Shown: positions 16,761 through 25,499 of the stretch, piece after piece | Numbering within the stretch: position 1 is the first letter of the stretch | Layout of the letters: the number at the start of each line of letters is the position of its first letter | Source of the DNA: JBGPTF01 sp041490445 | GTDB taxonomy: Bacteria > Acidobacteriota > Terriglobia > Acidiferrales > UBA7541 | Assembly: GCA_041490445.1 (NCBI GenBank) | Contig: JBGPTF010000007.1 | Span: 116,860-180,859 of the forward strand | DNA: 64,000 bases | Direction of reading: 5' to 3' | Translations under genes and position numbers: made by a program | Notes under the pieces: model-generated | The model's input: only the letters and a program-made list of their open reading frames with translations | Database searches by the model: none | Told to the model about the DNA's origin: nothing

Positions 16761-18095
16761 ATGGCTGCACCGGCACAAACGATGCAAACTCGCCAGAATC
16801 TTTTGCACCGGCTGACCGAAGCGCGCGGGCTGACGGATGCGCTGTTTCCTCTCCTGCGGCCGGAAGCTATCTACGATCGCGCAATTCCCGAGCGCCACCG
16901 CCTGATTTTCTATCTCGGGCATCTCGAAGCGTTCGATTGGAACTTGATTGGGCGCGGCGCCTGCGGACTCGAATCATTTCACCCGAAATTCGACCAGCTC
17001 TTCTCCTTCGGGATCGATCCCGTGGACGGCAATCTGCCGAGCGATCAACGGGACGAATGGCCCTCCGTTGCGGAGATTCGGTCTTACAACGCACGGGTGC
17101 GCGAAACCCTGGACGACTGCCTGCGAGGCGCGATGGCGAAGGACCCTTCGCGGCCGGAGCTGACGGATGGGACCTTGCTCGAAGTGGCGATCGAGCACCG
17201 GTTGATGCATGCGGAAACGCTAGCGTACCTGCTTCACGAACTTCCGCTATCAAGAAAAGTGCCGCAGCCCGCACCTGATCAAATGGCAGCCGCCCCATTC
17301 ACGCCACACATGGTGGCGATTCCCGAAGGCTTCGCCACACTCGGACAACGCCGCGCCGCCGGGGCATTCGGATGGGACAACGAGTTCGAAGAACAGCGCG
17401 TCCGAGTCCCCGCATTCCGAATTGACGCGTACCCGGTCACGAACGGCCAGTATCTCGAATTTGTCCGCGCCGGCAGCTACTGGAATCGCGCGCCGTGGAG
17501 TCTGGAAGACTGGAACTGGATCACCACGCAAGAAATCACGCATCCGCACTTCTGGAAGCGCGCCGGAGACGAGTGGATCTATCGCGCGATGTTCGCGGAA
17601 ATCCCACTGCCGCTCGATTGGCCCGTGTATGTGAGCTTTGCGGAAGCATCGGCCTACGCGGTGTGGGCGGGCAAGGCCCTGCCCACGGAAGCGCAATGGC
17701 ACCGCGCGGCGTATGCGGAGCCGAACGGCGCGGAACGCGCATATCCGTGGGGCAGCGCTCCGCCGGAACCACAGCACGGTAATTTCGGTTTTTGGCGCTG
17801 GGATCTGACCCCGGTGAACGCGCATCCAGCGGGCGCAAGCGCATGCGGCGCGTTCGATCTTGTAGGCAATGGCTGGGAATGGACGCGCACGGCTTTTGCT
17901 CCGCTGCCCGGCTTCGAACCCTTTTCCTTTTATCCCGGCTACTCGGCGAATTTTTTTGACGGGAAGCATTACGTGATCAAAGGTGGTTCGTCCCAGACCG
18001 CCCCATGCATGCTGCGCCGGCCGTTCCGCAACTGGTTCCAGACGCATTACCCGTACATCTACACCACTTTCCGCTGCGTGGAGGAATCGACATGA
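16761..18095 (+). CDS. egtB: Ergothioneine sulfoxide synthase-like protein EgtB
   Basis: A 444-residue protein with the EgtB two-domain layout. A DinB-like helical bundle carries the iron ligands YLGHLEAFDW (His54) and EHRLMHAE (His146, His150), and a C-terminal formylglycine-enzyme-like domain includes MVAIPEGFATLG, FRIDAYPVTNGQYLEFV, LPTEAQWHRAAYAE and FDLVGNGWEWT. EgtB joins a thiol donor to N-alpha-trimethylhistidine with oxygen at a non-haem iron. Which thiol (gamma-glutamylcysteine or cysteine) cannot be told, though the absence of egtA and egtC nearby favours direct use of cysteine. It shares an ATGA overlap with egtD. Confidence 0.88.
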   Translation: MAAPAQTMQTRQNLLHRLTEARGLTDALFPLLRPEAIYDRAIPERHRLIFYLGHLEAFDWNLIGRGACGLESFHPKFDQLFSFGIDPVDGNLPSDQRDEWPSVAEIRSYNARVRETLDDCLRGAMAKDPSRPELTDGTLLEVAIEHRLMHAETLAYLLHELPLSRKVPQPAPDQMAAAPFTPHMVAIPEGFATLGQRRAAGAFGWDNEFEEQRVRVPAFRIDAYPVTNGQYLEFVRAGSYWNRAPWSLEDWNWITTQEITHPHFWKRAGDEWIYRAMFAEIPLPLDWPVYVSFAEASAYAVWAGKALPTEAQWHRAAYAEPNGAERAYPWGSAPPEPQHGNFGFWRWDLTPVNAHPAGASACGAFDLVGNGWEWTRTAFAPLPGFEPFSFYPGYSANFFDGKHYVIKGGSSQTAPCMLRRPFRNWFQTHYPYIYTTFRCVEEST

Positions 18096-19078
18096 CGGCA
18101 CCTGCTCGCATGCGCGTCCAGAGTGTCATCGGCGCATCCCCGGCAGACTTCGCGGCCGACGTGCACGCCGGGCTGGCCCGGCCAGGGCAGAAGGAACTGC
18201 CATCGAAATATCTGTATGACGATATCGGGTCGGCCCTGTTCGAAGTCATCTGCCTGCTGCCGGAGTACGGACTATCGCGCGCGGGACAGCGCCTGCTCAA
18301 ACGATATTCCGGCGATCTTGCGCGACGACTGCCCAAGCCGGTGGTTGTTGCGGAACTCGGGAGCGGAAGCGGAAAGAAAACGCGCTGGGTCCTCGAATCC
18401 CTCGCGCGCTATCAGGCCGTGAACTACTATCCGATTGACATTTCACGCATGGCGCTGGATCGCTGCGCGCAGGAACTGGGCCACCTACATTCCGTGAGCG
18501 TCGTCGGATTCGAGCGGGCCTATCTGGACGGACTGCTCGAAGTCGCGGCCCGGCGTCGGCCCGGCGAGCACCTGTTTGTACTTTTTCTGGGCAGCACGAT
18601 CGGGAATTTCGATCGCTTCGCGGGGGAGCATTTTCTCGGCGAGGTGCGGAGCGTGCTGCAAAAGAACGATGCGCTGCTGCTTTCGACGGACCTCGAAAAA
18701 TCCATTCCGCAAACCATGCTTGCCTATGACGATCCGACCGGCGTGACCGCCGCGTTCAATCTGAATTTGCTGGCGCGCATCAATCGTGAGCTGGGCGCAG
18801 ATTTCCATCTCGCGCGCTTCCAGCACGTTGTGCGTTACGACGAGGGCGAACGCCGCATTGAGATGCATCTGCGCTCCACTGTCGCGCAGACGGTCACGAT
18901 TCCCCTCGCCGACTGCACAATCGCGTTTCAAGAGGGAGAAACGATCTGGACGGAAAGCTCGCACAAATACAATCGCGAAGAAGTCGTGGCGATGGGTGAG
19001 CGGGCCGGCTACCGCTGCGAAGCACAGTGGGTGGATTCGGAATGGCCGTTTGCCGAAAGCCTGCTGCTTGCGCAGTGA
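18092..19078 (+). CDS. egtD: L-histidine N(alpha)-methyltransferase EgtD
   Basis: A 328-residue SAM-dependent methyltransferase starting at ATG 18092, overlapping the egtB stop by 4 bp. PSKYLYDDIGSALFEVICLLPEY is the N-terminal family signature, written here in two parts with LPEYGLSRAG. VAELGSGSGKKTRWVLE is the SAM loop, YYPIDISRMAL and FLGSTIGNFDR follow, and the C-terminal part has TESSHKYNREEV. The enzyme trimethylates histidine to hercynine, the first step of ergothioneine synthesis. Tight coupling with egtB makes the pathway assignment strong. Confidence 0.93.
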   Translation: MTAPARMRVQSVIGASPADFAADVHAGLARPGQKELPSKYLYDDIGSALFEVICLLPEYGLSRAGQRLLKRYSGDLARRLPKPVVVAELGSGSGKKTRWVLESLARYQAVNYYPIDISRMALDRCAQELGHLHSVSVVGFERAYLDGLLEVAARRRPGEHLFVLFLGSTIGNFDRFAGEHFLGEVRSVLQKNDALLLSTDLEKSIPQTMLAYDDPTGVTAAFNLNLLARINRELGADFHLARFQHVVRYDEGERRIEMHLRSTVAQTVTIPLADCTIAFQEGETIWTESSHKYNREEVVAMGERAGYRCEAQWVDSEWPFAESLLLAQ

Positions 19079-19098
19079 GGATCATGGAGGAATGCCTA

Positions 19099-19383
19099 GT
19101 GGCCAGAGCAATCTGGAACGGCGCAGTGATCGCCGAAAGCGACCGCTGCGAAATCATCGAAGGCAACCACTACTTCCCGCGTGACAGCGTGCATGGCGAA
19201 TTCCTGAAACCCAGCGACACGCACACGATTTGCCCGTGGAAGGGTGAAGCGAGTTACTATCACATTGTTGTGAATGGCGAGCGCAATGCGGATGCCGCCT
19301 GGTATTACCCCACGCCAACGGCGGCGGCGAAGAACATCAAGGATCGCATCGCGTTCTGGAAAGGTGTGAAGGTCCAGCCGTAG
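19099..19383 (+). CDS. DUF427 domain protein
   Basis: A 94-residue protein carrying the whole DUF427 fold: ARAIWNGAVIAESDRCEIIEG, NHYFPRDSV, SDTHTICPWKGEASYYHI, AAWYYPTPTAAAKNIKDRIAFW. I choose GTG 19099 because GGAGG ends 8 nt before it and the length then matches the family; ATG 19084 would overlap that site. Function is unknown, and the trimmed beta-barrel is thought to bind a small ligand. It follows egtD by 20 bp in the same direction, so it probably belongs to the same transcript. Confidence 0.85.
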   Translation: MARAIWNGAVIAESDRCEIIEGNHYFPRDSVHGEFLKPSDTHTICPWKGEASYYHIVVNGERNADAAWYYPTPTAAAKNIKDRIAFWKGVKVQP

Positions 19384-19399
19384 GCAGGTCGCGGGGGGG

Positions 19400-20749
19400 T
19401 CAGGAGACGTTGCGCGGCGACATGGGCGCCGGAGGCTCACCACCGGCCAAACCCTGCGCGATGATCAGTTGGCGAGCCTCGCCACGCCACTGCGGCAATC
19501 TCCGTGAAAAGATAGCCGCGCCCACGATGCACAGAGCACCCCCGATCGCCACGGTGATCGGCGCTCCCAGCCTGTCTGCGGCGATTCCGGCAAACAGCGA
19601 ACCCAGAGGCGCCATGCCCATGAACATCATTGCGTAAACGGACATGACGCGCCCGCGCAAGCGATCGGGCACCATCGCCTGAATCAACGTGTTCGAGGAC
19701 GACATCTGCAACATCATGGCGAAGCCGGCGGGAAGAAGCAGGACAAACGAAACCCAGAACCAGCGGGACGCTGCGAAGAGAATCAGACTGGCGCCGAACC
19801 CGGCGGAGGCGATGCTGATCCAGCGGCCCAGCCCGCGCAGTTCGGAACGCATCGCGAGCGCGAGCGCGCCGCCGAGCGCGCCCACGCCGGTCGCGCCCAT
19901 CAGCAAGCCAAGCCCCCGTGCGCCGCCATGGAGAATCTTATCCGCGAAGATAGGCATCAGCACCGTGTACGGCACCGCGACCAGGCTGACCAGGCCGATT
20001 AAAAGAAGCAGCGCGCGAATCGGGGCGGCGCGCTGCACGAAGCGAAAGCCTTCCAGAGCGTGCTCGAACGGCGAAGTGAGCGGAGGCTCCGCCTCCCACG
20101 GCCTGAGCTTCATCAGGAACAGGCCGGCGATTACGGCAATGTAACTGACGGCGTTCACAAAAAAACACCAGCCTTCGCCGATGCCCGCGACGAGGACACC
20201 AGCGATTGCCGGACCGATAACACGCGCGCCGTTGAACATCGAAGAGTTCAGTGCGATGGCGTTCATTAGATCGTCCTTGCCAACCATTTCGACAAGGAAC
20301 GACTGGCGCGTCGGGATATCGAACGCGTTCACCGCGCCGAGCAGCGCGGCGAGGGCGATGATTTCCCAAACGAGGATGGTGCGGGTAAGAGTGAGCGCCG
20401 CGAGGACAAATGCAAGAATCATCGAGACGGCCTGCGTCGCGACGACGATCCGGTGCCGGTTGAAACGGTCGGCGACGGCACCCCCCACCGGCGCCAGGAG
20501 AAAGACGGGGATCTGCCCGGCGAATCCCACGGCTCCGAGCAGGAATGCCGATCCCGTCAGGCGATAGACGAGCCAGGATTGGGCAATGTTCTGCATCCAG
20601 GTGCCGATGAGAGAGAGCAATTGCCCGGCAAAAAAGAGCTGGAAATTGCGGTGGCGCAGCGCGCGAAAGGTGGTGGAGAGGCGGCCTCCGTTGCGCTCGT
20701 CCGAGGCCGCGGAGAGCTGATCTGCTGCGACTGGTTCCTCGAGTGCCAT
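19400..20749 (-). CDS. MFS transporter (EntS-like exporter family)
   Basis: A 449-residue membrane protein with about 12 hydrophobic segments. FRALRHRNFQLFFAGQLLSLIGTWMQ is the usual start of the MFS_3/EntS group; the loop GGAVADRFNRHRIVV between helices 2 and 3 is the MFS motif A, and the second half repeats it weakly (PDRLRGRVMSV). Such proteins export siderophores, drugs or other small molecules with proton exchange. The substrate is unknown. It converges on the egt genes with a 16-bp gap and diverges from nth, so it is its own transcription unit. Confidence 0.88.
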   Translation of the reverse strand: MALEEPVAADQLSAASDERNGGRLSTTFRALRHRNFQLFFAGQLLSLIGTWMQNIAQSWLVYRLTGSAFLLGAVGFAGQIPVFLLAPVGGAVADRFNRHRIVVATQAVSMILAFVLAALTLTRTILVWEIIALAALLGAVNAFDIPTRQSFLVEMVGKDDLMNAIALNSSMFNGARVIGPAIAGVLVAGIGEGWCFFVNAVSYIAVIAGLFLMKLRPWEAEPPLTSPFEHALEGFRFVQRAAPIRALLLLIGLVSLVAVPYTVLMPIFADKILHGGARGLGLLMGATGVGALGGALALAMRSELRGLGRWISIASAGFGASLILFAASRWFWVSFVLLLPAGFAMMLQMSSSNTLIQAMVPDRLRGRVMSVYAMMFMGMAPLGSLFAGIAADRLGAPITVAIGGALCIVGAAIFSRRLPQWRGEARQLIIAQGLAGGEPPAPMSPRNVS

Positions 20750-20945
20750 ACCGAATCTATTGGATGCCCGACCGCGCGATTCGCTTCCGCGGGTAAGATT
20801 TCGGCGCGCGACAAGACGCCGCAGCGGAAAGAGGAATCATCGCACAAGTGGGCGCGCGCGTGGAAACCAGTACCGGAGATGGTTTCTCCGCGTCAACGGT
20901 GGCGAACACGCCCGGAGGCTATGCTATAGTTTTCCGCCATCAGCG

Positions 20946-21662
20946 ATGCCCATGACAAAGACAAAAGCAAAGAGAAGAGCAAGAGCGAAGGACAAGACAG
21001 CGACACGAAATGGAAAGGCGCGCGGCACCGGCGCGCGCCGCGTTCGCGCGATTCTCGAAAAACTCGATGAAGCTTATCCGGCTGCTACCTGCGCCCTGGA
21101 GCACAAAAATCCGTTTCAACTGCTCGTGTCCACAATTCTTTCGGCGCAGTGCACCGACGAGCGCGTCAACCAGGTGACGAAGACGCTTTTCGCAAAGTAT
21201 CCGGCGCCGGAAGCATTCGCGCACGCGAATCCGCGCGAACTCGAACAAGACATCCGCCCGACCGGATTCTTCCGCAACAAGACCAAGTCCATCATGGGGG
21301 CGAGCAAGAAGGTGGTCGAAACATTCGGCGGCAAGGTGCCGAAGACGATGGAGGAATTGCTGACGCTGCCGGGGGTCGCGCGGAAGACCGCCAACGTGGT
21401 TCTAGGGACGGCATTCGGCATTGCTTCCGGGATTGTCGTGGATACGCACGTCCTGCGGCTCTCCGGGCGGCTCGATCTGAGCAAGAATACGGATCCGAAG
21501 AAAATCGAGCAGGACCTACTGCCAATCATCCCGCATGAAAAATGGATCCTGTTCTCCCACCAGTTGATCTGGCACGGTCGGCGCGTCTGCCAGGCGCGGA
21601 AGCCACGCTGCATGGAGTGCAACCTCGAAGCACTCTGTTATTCGAAGGACAAGACCGTCTGA
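20946..21662 (+). CDS. nth: Endonuclease III (DNA glycosylase/AP lyase)
   Basis: A 238-residue protein. After a Lys/Arg-rich leader (about 1-30) come LLVSTILSAQCTDERVN, the helix-hairpin-helix LLTLPGVARKTANVVLGTAFG with the catalytic Lys, and the catalytic Asp in VVDTHVLRLSGRL. The C-terminal cluster CQARKPRCMECNLEALC has exact C-x6-C-x2-C-x5-C spacing for [4Fe-4S]. It removes oxidised pyrimidines and nicks abasic sites. I start at ATG 20946; ATG 20952 is equally possible. The basic leader is longer than in E. coli Nth. Confidence 0.95.
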   Translation: MPMTKTKAKRRARAKDKTATRNGKARGTGARRVRAILEKLDEAYPAATCALEHKNPFQLLVSTILSAQCTDERVNQVTKTLFAKYPAPEAFAHANPRELEQDIRPTGFFRNKTKSIMGASKKVVETFGGKVPKTMEELLTLPGVARKTANVVLGTAFGIASGIVVDTHVLRLSGRLDLSKNTDPKKIEQDLLPIIPHEKWILFSHQLIWHGRRVCQARKPRCMECNLEALCYSKDKTV

Positions 21663-21784
21663 CGATCCGGCTGCCTTGGCAGAGGGAACGCGCAACGACC
21701 ACCACGCTGGACGCCCATAGGAGCCGGCGATATAGTGGGTCGTTCATCGAAGTGTTTCGTCCCCATCCCCGAGGAGGCCAGTGA

Positions 21785-22321
21785 ATGAACTTGCTGACCG
21801 GCAAAGAGGCCGCCGCGCGCGTCCGGGGAATCCTCCATGAGAAGTATCAAGTGCATGGCCACTCGGTGGACCTGACCGTGAAGCAGATTTACGTGCTGGA
21901 CCCGACGGGGCGGTTGGATTTCGGGGGCAGCGAATACAGCCCGGCCGGCCGGATTGCGCTGGAGACGGCGCACCGGCATCCCGAAGATCCTTACGCGTGG
22001 TGGGATCTGGCCCGCGGCAGCTACTTCGTGGAATACAACGAATCGGTTGAGCTTGCGGAAGACGAAGTCGCGACGGTGGAAGCCCACGACCGGCTGCTGC
22101 GCGCCGGCGCGGGCCACAGCATGGTGTATCTGCGCGGGCGCGCGGCACCGCTCGGAATGCTGCTGCATGTCGGCGCGCTGCGCTTAGAGATCAAGCAGAA
22201 CGCCCGCATTTCCCGACTGCGGCTGTTCCGCCTTGTCAAACAGGCGGGGCCGGCACCAGCTCGCCCTGCGGGCGCGACAAATGCAAAGAAGGCACCGCGT
22301 CGAAAGGCGAAACTGCGCTAG
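21785..22321 (+). CDS. dCTP deaminase/dUTPase-like protein
   Basis: A 178-residue protein with GAGGAGG before ATG 21785. The middle part, DPYAWWDLARGSYFVEYNE and VELAEDEVATVEAHDRLLRAGAG, resembles the trimeric dCTP deaminase/dUTPase fold around its nucleotide site. The C-terminal 40 residues are Lys/Arg/Ala-rich. It is shorter than typical Dcd (about 190), and the standard Dcd signature around the catalytic Glu is not clear. It may be a diverged homologue with another role. It follows nth by 123 bp and may share its transcript. Confidence 0.6.
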   Translation: MNLLTGKEAAARVRGILHEKYQVHGHSVDLTVKQIYVLDPTGRLDFGGSEYSPAGRIALETAHRHPEDPYAWWDLARGSYFVEYNESVELAEDEVATVEAHDRLLRAGAGHSMVYLRGRAAPLGMLLHVGALRLEIKQNARISRLRLFRLVKQAGPAPARPAGATNAKKAPRRKAKLR

Positions 22322-22393
22322 GACTTCGCTGGCAGGAGCATCTGTTTCACCCTCCGGATTTCCAACGATCGGTGACCCCTTCCCTACCTATCT

Positions 22394-24448
22394 CTATGGC
22401 ACGGCGGCGGAAGGAGATTCCGGATCGGTCTTCGGGAAGTGCTTTTCGTACCAAGCGATGCGGCGGTTGATGCTGTCCACGACGTGGGCAGACTCGCGGA
22501 TGCCGTGGCCTTCGCGGGGGTAGCGCACGAAGATCGTCTCCACGCCGACATCTTTGAGAGCGATGTAATACTGTTCGGCTTCGGCGATCGGCACGTCCGC
22601 GTCGTTTTCGCCGTGCATGAGCATCGTCGGCGTGGCCACGGCGGCAACGTGCTTCAGCGCGGAGCGCTCCCACATCAGATTCATCAGATCGTCCTGATGC
22701 GGAAGCTGGCCGAATTCCATCTGCTCGTACTGATTGTAGTAGGTCATATAGTTGTAGCTGATCAGATTGGTGATCCCGGCGATGGGAACGGCGGCGCGGA
22801 ACATGCGCGTTTGGGTGATAAGCCAGTCGGTGAGCTGGCCGCCGTAGCTGACCCCTTCGATGCCCATGCGTTCGCGGTCGAGCCAGAGGTAGCGACGCAG
22901 GGCAGCGCTCACGCCGTAGAGCACGTCCTGCGCTTCGTTGCCATCCTGATCGCCGAAGACGGCATCGGCGAACGCTTGGCCGTAGCCGGTGGAGCCGCGA
23001 TAGTTGACGTGCAGCGTGGCCCAGCCGCGCGCGGCGTACACTTGACCCCAGAAATTGAATGCGGGACCGTTCTGGCCGTGAGGTCCGCCGTGGATGCTGA
23101 CGATTAGGGGGTGCTTGGATTTCATCGTCATGCCGAGCGGCTTGACGAGAAATGCTTCGACTTCGAACTCGTTGTCGTTGCTGACGAAGGTGAATGGCTC
23201 GACGTCGGCAATCTCCTTGTTGCCGAGAACCTCGGCGTTCAATTCCGTGAGCTGTTTGGAGGTCGCGCCGCTCCGGAGGAATAGCTCGGCCATGTCCCGC
23301 GGACTGCTGAACGTGTAAGCAACCGCGCCCGAGCCTGCGAGCGAGAAGCCTCCGACCGTGCCGCGATCGTTGACGACCATCTCGGTCTTGCCTCCATCCA
23401 GCGGCTGACGGTAGAGCCGAATGTTGCCGCGCTCCTGCACGGTGAAGTACACGGAGCGACCGTCGGGCGCCCACTGGGGCGGGCCCTGGCGATTGTCAAT
23501 GGTGCCGAGCTCGCGGCGGTTCGTGCCATCCGCGTTCATGACCCAAACGTGTGTGTCCTCCATCGTCGTTTCGCGGTCGGTGAGGCCGCGCCTGGTAGCG
23601 GAGAAGGCAATCCTATTCCCGTCGGGCGACCAGCGCGGGCGATATTCGGCATTTTCCGTCGCCGTCAGGCGGCGGATCGAGCCATCGCTCACCTTCAGCG
23701 CGAACACGTCGTAATTGAAGAATTGATCGGGATTTGGCGAGCGATCGGAAATAAAAATAATTTCATCGCCGCGGGGCGACCAATCGATTGAATGCTCGTA
23801 GCAAGTGCCGTCGGTCAGTTGACGCACCTGCTTCGATGCAAGGTCCACCACAAAGATGTGAAGTCGGCGATTGTCGTTGAAGTGCGAGAGGCCCTCGCTC
23901 GCGTCGGGCTTGTACATGTAGCGCGTGATGACGATGGGATCGCCGCTCGCGTCGGCAGTTTCCGGGCCGGGCGTCGCGGAGATGAAGGCGATCTGACGGC
24001 TGTCCGGCGACCAGGTAACGTCCGCGCCCTGCGAAGGCAGCGGCGCGTTGGTGTCCATCACTTCGGAGAGAAAGGTCGCGCCGGATCCGTCAGGATGCGC
24101 GATCACAAGTCCACGCTTGCCCTCGGCCGCGCCGAAATAGGCGATCCAGCGGCCATCGGTCGACCAGACGGCACCGCCGGAGCTTTCGTCTTCGCCGCCA
24201 AGGCGGGTCGAATTGCCCGTGGAGAGATCCATCACCCACAATTGTCCCCAGGGCCGGCCGGGCCGGTTGCGGCGGGTGATAGCGTAGGCGATCCGTTTTC
24301 CGTCGGGTGAAAACGCGACCTGGCCGACGTCACGCAGGCGCTGATAATCAGCCGGCTGCAGCCGATTCGCCTGCGCGCGGGCCTGGGGAACAGCAGCGGC
24401 AATCACCGCCACAAGAACGGGAAGTAGAAGTTGAATCCGGATGCGCAT
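22394..24448 (-). CDS. S9 family serine peptidase (prolyl oligopeptidase type), exported
   Basis: A 684-residue protein with a signal peptide (about 1-25, ending AQA). The first about 400 residues form a WD40-like/TolB-like beta-propeller with repeats such as VAFSPDGKRIAY, SPDSRQIAF and SPDGNRIAF. The C-terminal alpha/beta hydrolase has the nucleophile motif GVSYGG, the acid in MLMHGENDADVP and the base in REGHGIRE, an intact Ser-Asp-His triad. These peptidases release dipeptides or acyl-amino acids from short peptides in the periplasm. The oxyanion-side motif HGGPHGQNGPAFNFWGQVYA is present. Confidence 0.93.
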   Translation of the reverse strand: MRIRIQLLLPVLVAVIAAAVPQARAQANRLQPADYQRLRDVGQVAFSPDGKRIAYAITRRNRPGRPWGQLWVMDLSTGNSTRLGGEDESSGGAVWSTDGRWIAYFGAAEGKRGLVIAHPDGSGATFLSEVMDTNAPLPSQGADVTWSPDSRQIAFISATPGPETADASGDPIVITRYMYKPDASEGLSHFNDNRRLHIFVVDLASKQVRQLTDGTCYEHSIDWSPRGDEIIFISDRSPNPDQFFNYDVFALKVSDGSIRRLTATENAEYRPRWSPDGNRIAFSATRRGLTDRETTMEDTHVWVMNADGTNRRELGTIDNRQGPPQWAPDGRSVYFTVQERGNIRLYRQPLDGGKTEMVVNDRGTVGGFSLAGSGAVAYTFSSPRDMAELFLRSGATSKQLTELNAEVLGNKEIADVEPFTFVSNDNEFEVEAFLVKPLGMTMKSKHPLIVSIHGGPHGQNGPAFNFWGQVYAARGWATLHVNYRGSTGYGQAFADAVFGDQDGNEAQDVLYGVSAALRRYLWLDRERMGIEGVSYGGQLTDWLITQTRMFRAAVPIAGITNLISYNYMTYYNQYEQMEFGQLPHQDDLMNLMWERSALKHVAAVATPTMLMHGENDADVPIAEAEQYYIALKDVGVETIFVRYPREGHGIRESAHVVDSINRRIAWYEKHFPKTDPESPSAAVP

Positions 24449-24866
24449 CGCTCTCCCCCTCGGTGTGTAAATGCGAGCTGGCGCGAGTGCGGCGCGCCAG
24501 CCGCAATCCCTGAAAGCACCCGCATTGTATCGAAGAAGCGTAGACAGATTTCCACAATTTGATTTGCGGCGCGGGACAATCTGATGAATCCTTATGAGAC
24601 CGCAGTGATGTGAATTGCATCCCTGCGGCGATCATTGCATTGGTTGTCCTGGCTTCTTTACTCCTCCCGTCCCGCAGACTGGGTTGACCTCCGGTGAAAA
24701 TCCGTCTGTAACGAGTATTTGGCAGAAACAATCTGGTACGTGAAACGCGGAGGGTGTGTGCGCGGTTCGAGTAAATGGGGGTCTCTTGGCCCGATTAGGT
24801 CCGGCGCGAACGAATGAAGTGGATGTAGACTTGAGGAGTACATTAGAATTCAGGAGTAGAGGATGT
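24449..24866. other. Intergenic region before tRNA-Pro
   Basis: About 420 bp between the start of the S9 peptidase gene and the tRNA. The peptidase promoter and tRNA promoter must lie here, but I see no strong consensus pair. A weak TTGAGG about 40 bp before the tRNA could be its -35. No convincing small gene. Confidence 0.35.
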
Positions 24867-24943
24867 CGGGGCGTAGCGCAGCCTGGTAGCGCGCCTGCCT
24901 TGGGCGCAGGAGGTCCGGAGTTCAAATCTCCGCGCCCCGACCA
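24867..24943 (+). tRNA. tRNA-Pro(TGG)
   Basis: CGGGGCG pairs with CGCCCCG as the acceptor stem. The D-loop is AGCGCAGCCTGGTAGCGC, the anticodon loop CCTTGGGCG has TGG in the centre and the T-arm contains GTTCAAATC. Discriminator A and an encoded CCA complete the 77-nt gene. Confidence 0.97.
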
Positions 24944-24997
24944 CTTACTTCGTTGTTTTCAATTCACTCTTGCTGATGCCGCCTGCGCCGGAGCCTG

Positions 24998-25020
24998 AAC
25001 TTGGGTCCATTTGGGTCCAA
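24998..25020. repeat. Flanking repeat near tRNA-Pro, left copy
   Basis: AACTTGGGTCCA followed by TTTGGGTCCAA. A 24-bp version (AACTTGGGTCCA then ACCTGGGTCCAA) lies at 33947-33970, on the other side of the histidine-kinase cluster. It is 54 bp past the tRNA end. Inference: remnant attachment site. Confidence 0.55.
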
Positions 25021-25499
25021 ATACAAGCCTCTTGTAGCTGCTGATAGACATCCCGGACAGGTGGGGTATGTTGCCCACCTTCTTGACTAATGCAAGACCA
25101 TTCTGAGCCTGGGCAGTTTGCTATCTCCGCATGACCCACATTCGCGCGAGGCTATCGCGACTTTCGTCGCAAGCCCAGGCTATGTGTGCATTGGACAACG
25201 GGCGGGCTCCGGAGTGCTTGCCATTAACAAGTCTTGGGAGTATTAGTGTAAGAGTTGCTTCGTAGTCTTGCCGTTTGGCACGCAGCCGTTTGAGCGGTTC
25301 TTGGGAATGCCACTGCAGTAACGATTCACCCCTCTTCCTTTGATGTGAAACCCCTTTCAGATCGATCAATTAATTGAATCGTGTCGCAAAATGGCGGCCG
25401 GACGCCATCTCCTGAGATGGCAACAAGTCCGCATGCGACAGTATTGGGGAGCTTTGACTTAGTCGAAGTCTTGACCCGGATCACAGAGAGGAGAGAGCC
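25021..25499. other. Long leader region of the PAS kinase gene; no gene recognised
   Basis: Short reverse-strand frames show no family features. The end of the region contains AGAGAGGAGAGAG just before the TTG start of the kinase. At about 480 bp it is long enough to hold the promoter and upstream regulatory sites, but I cannot point to them. Confidence 0.35.

Noticed and set aside
22347..23474. 375-codon frame within the S9 peptidase
   Set aside because: Same strand, other frame, Arg-rich; the peptidase frame has propeller and triad.
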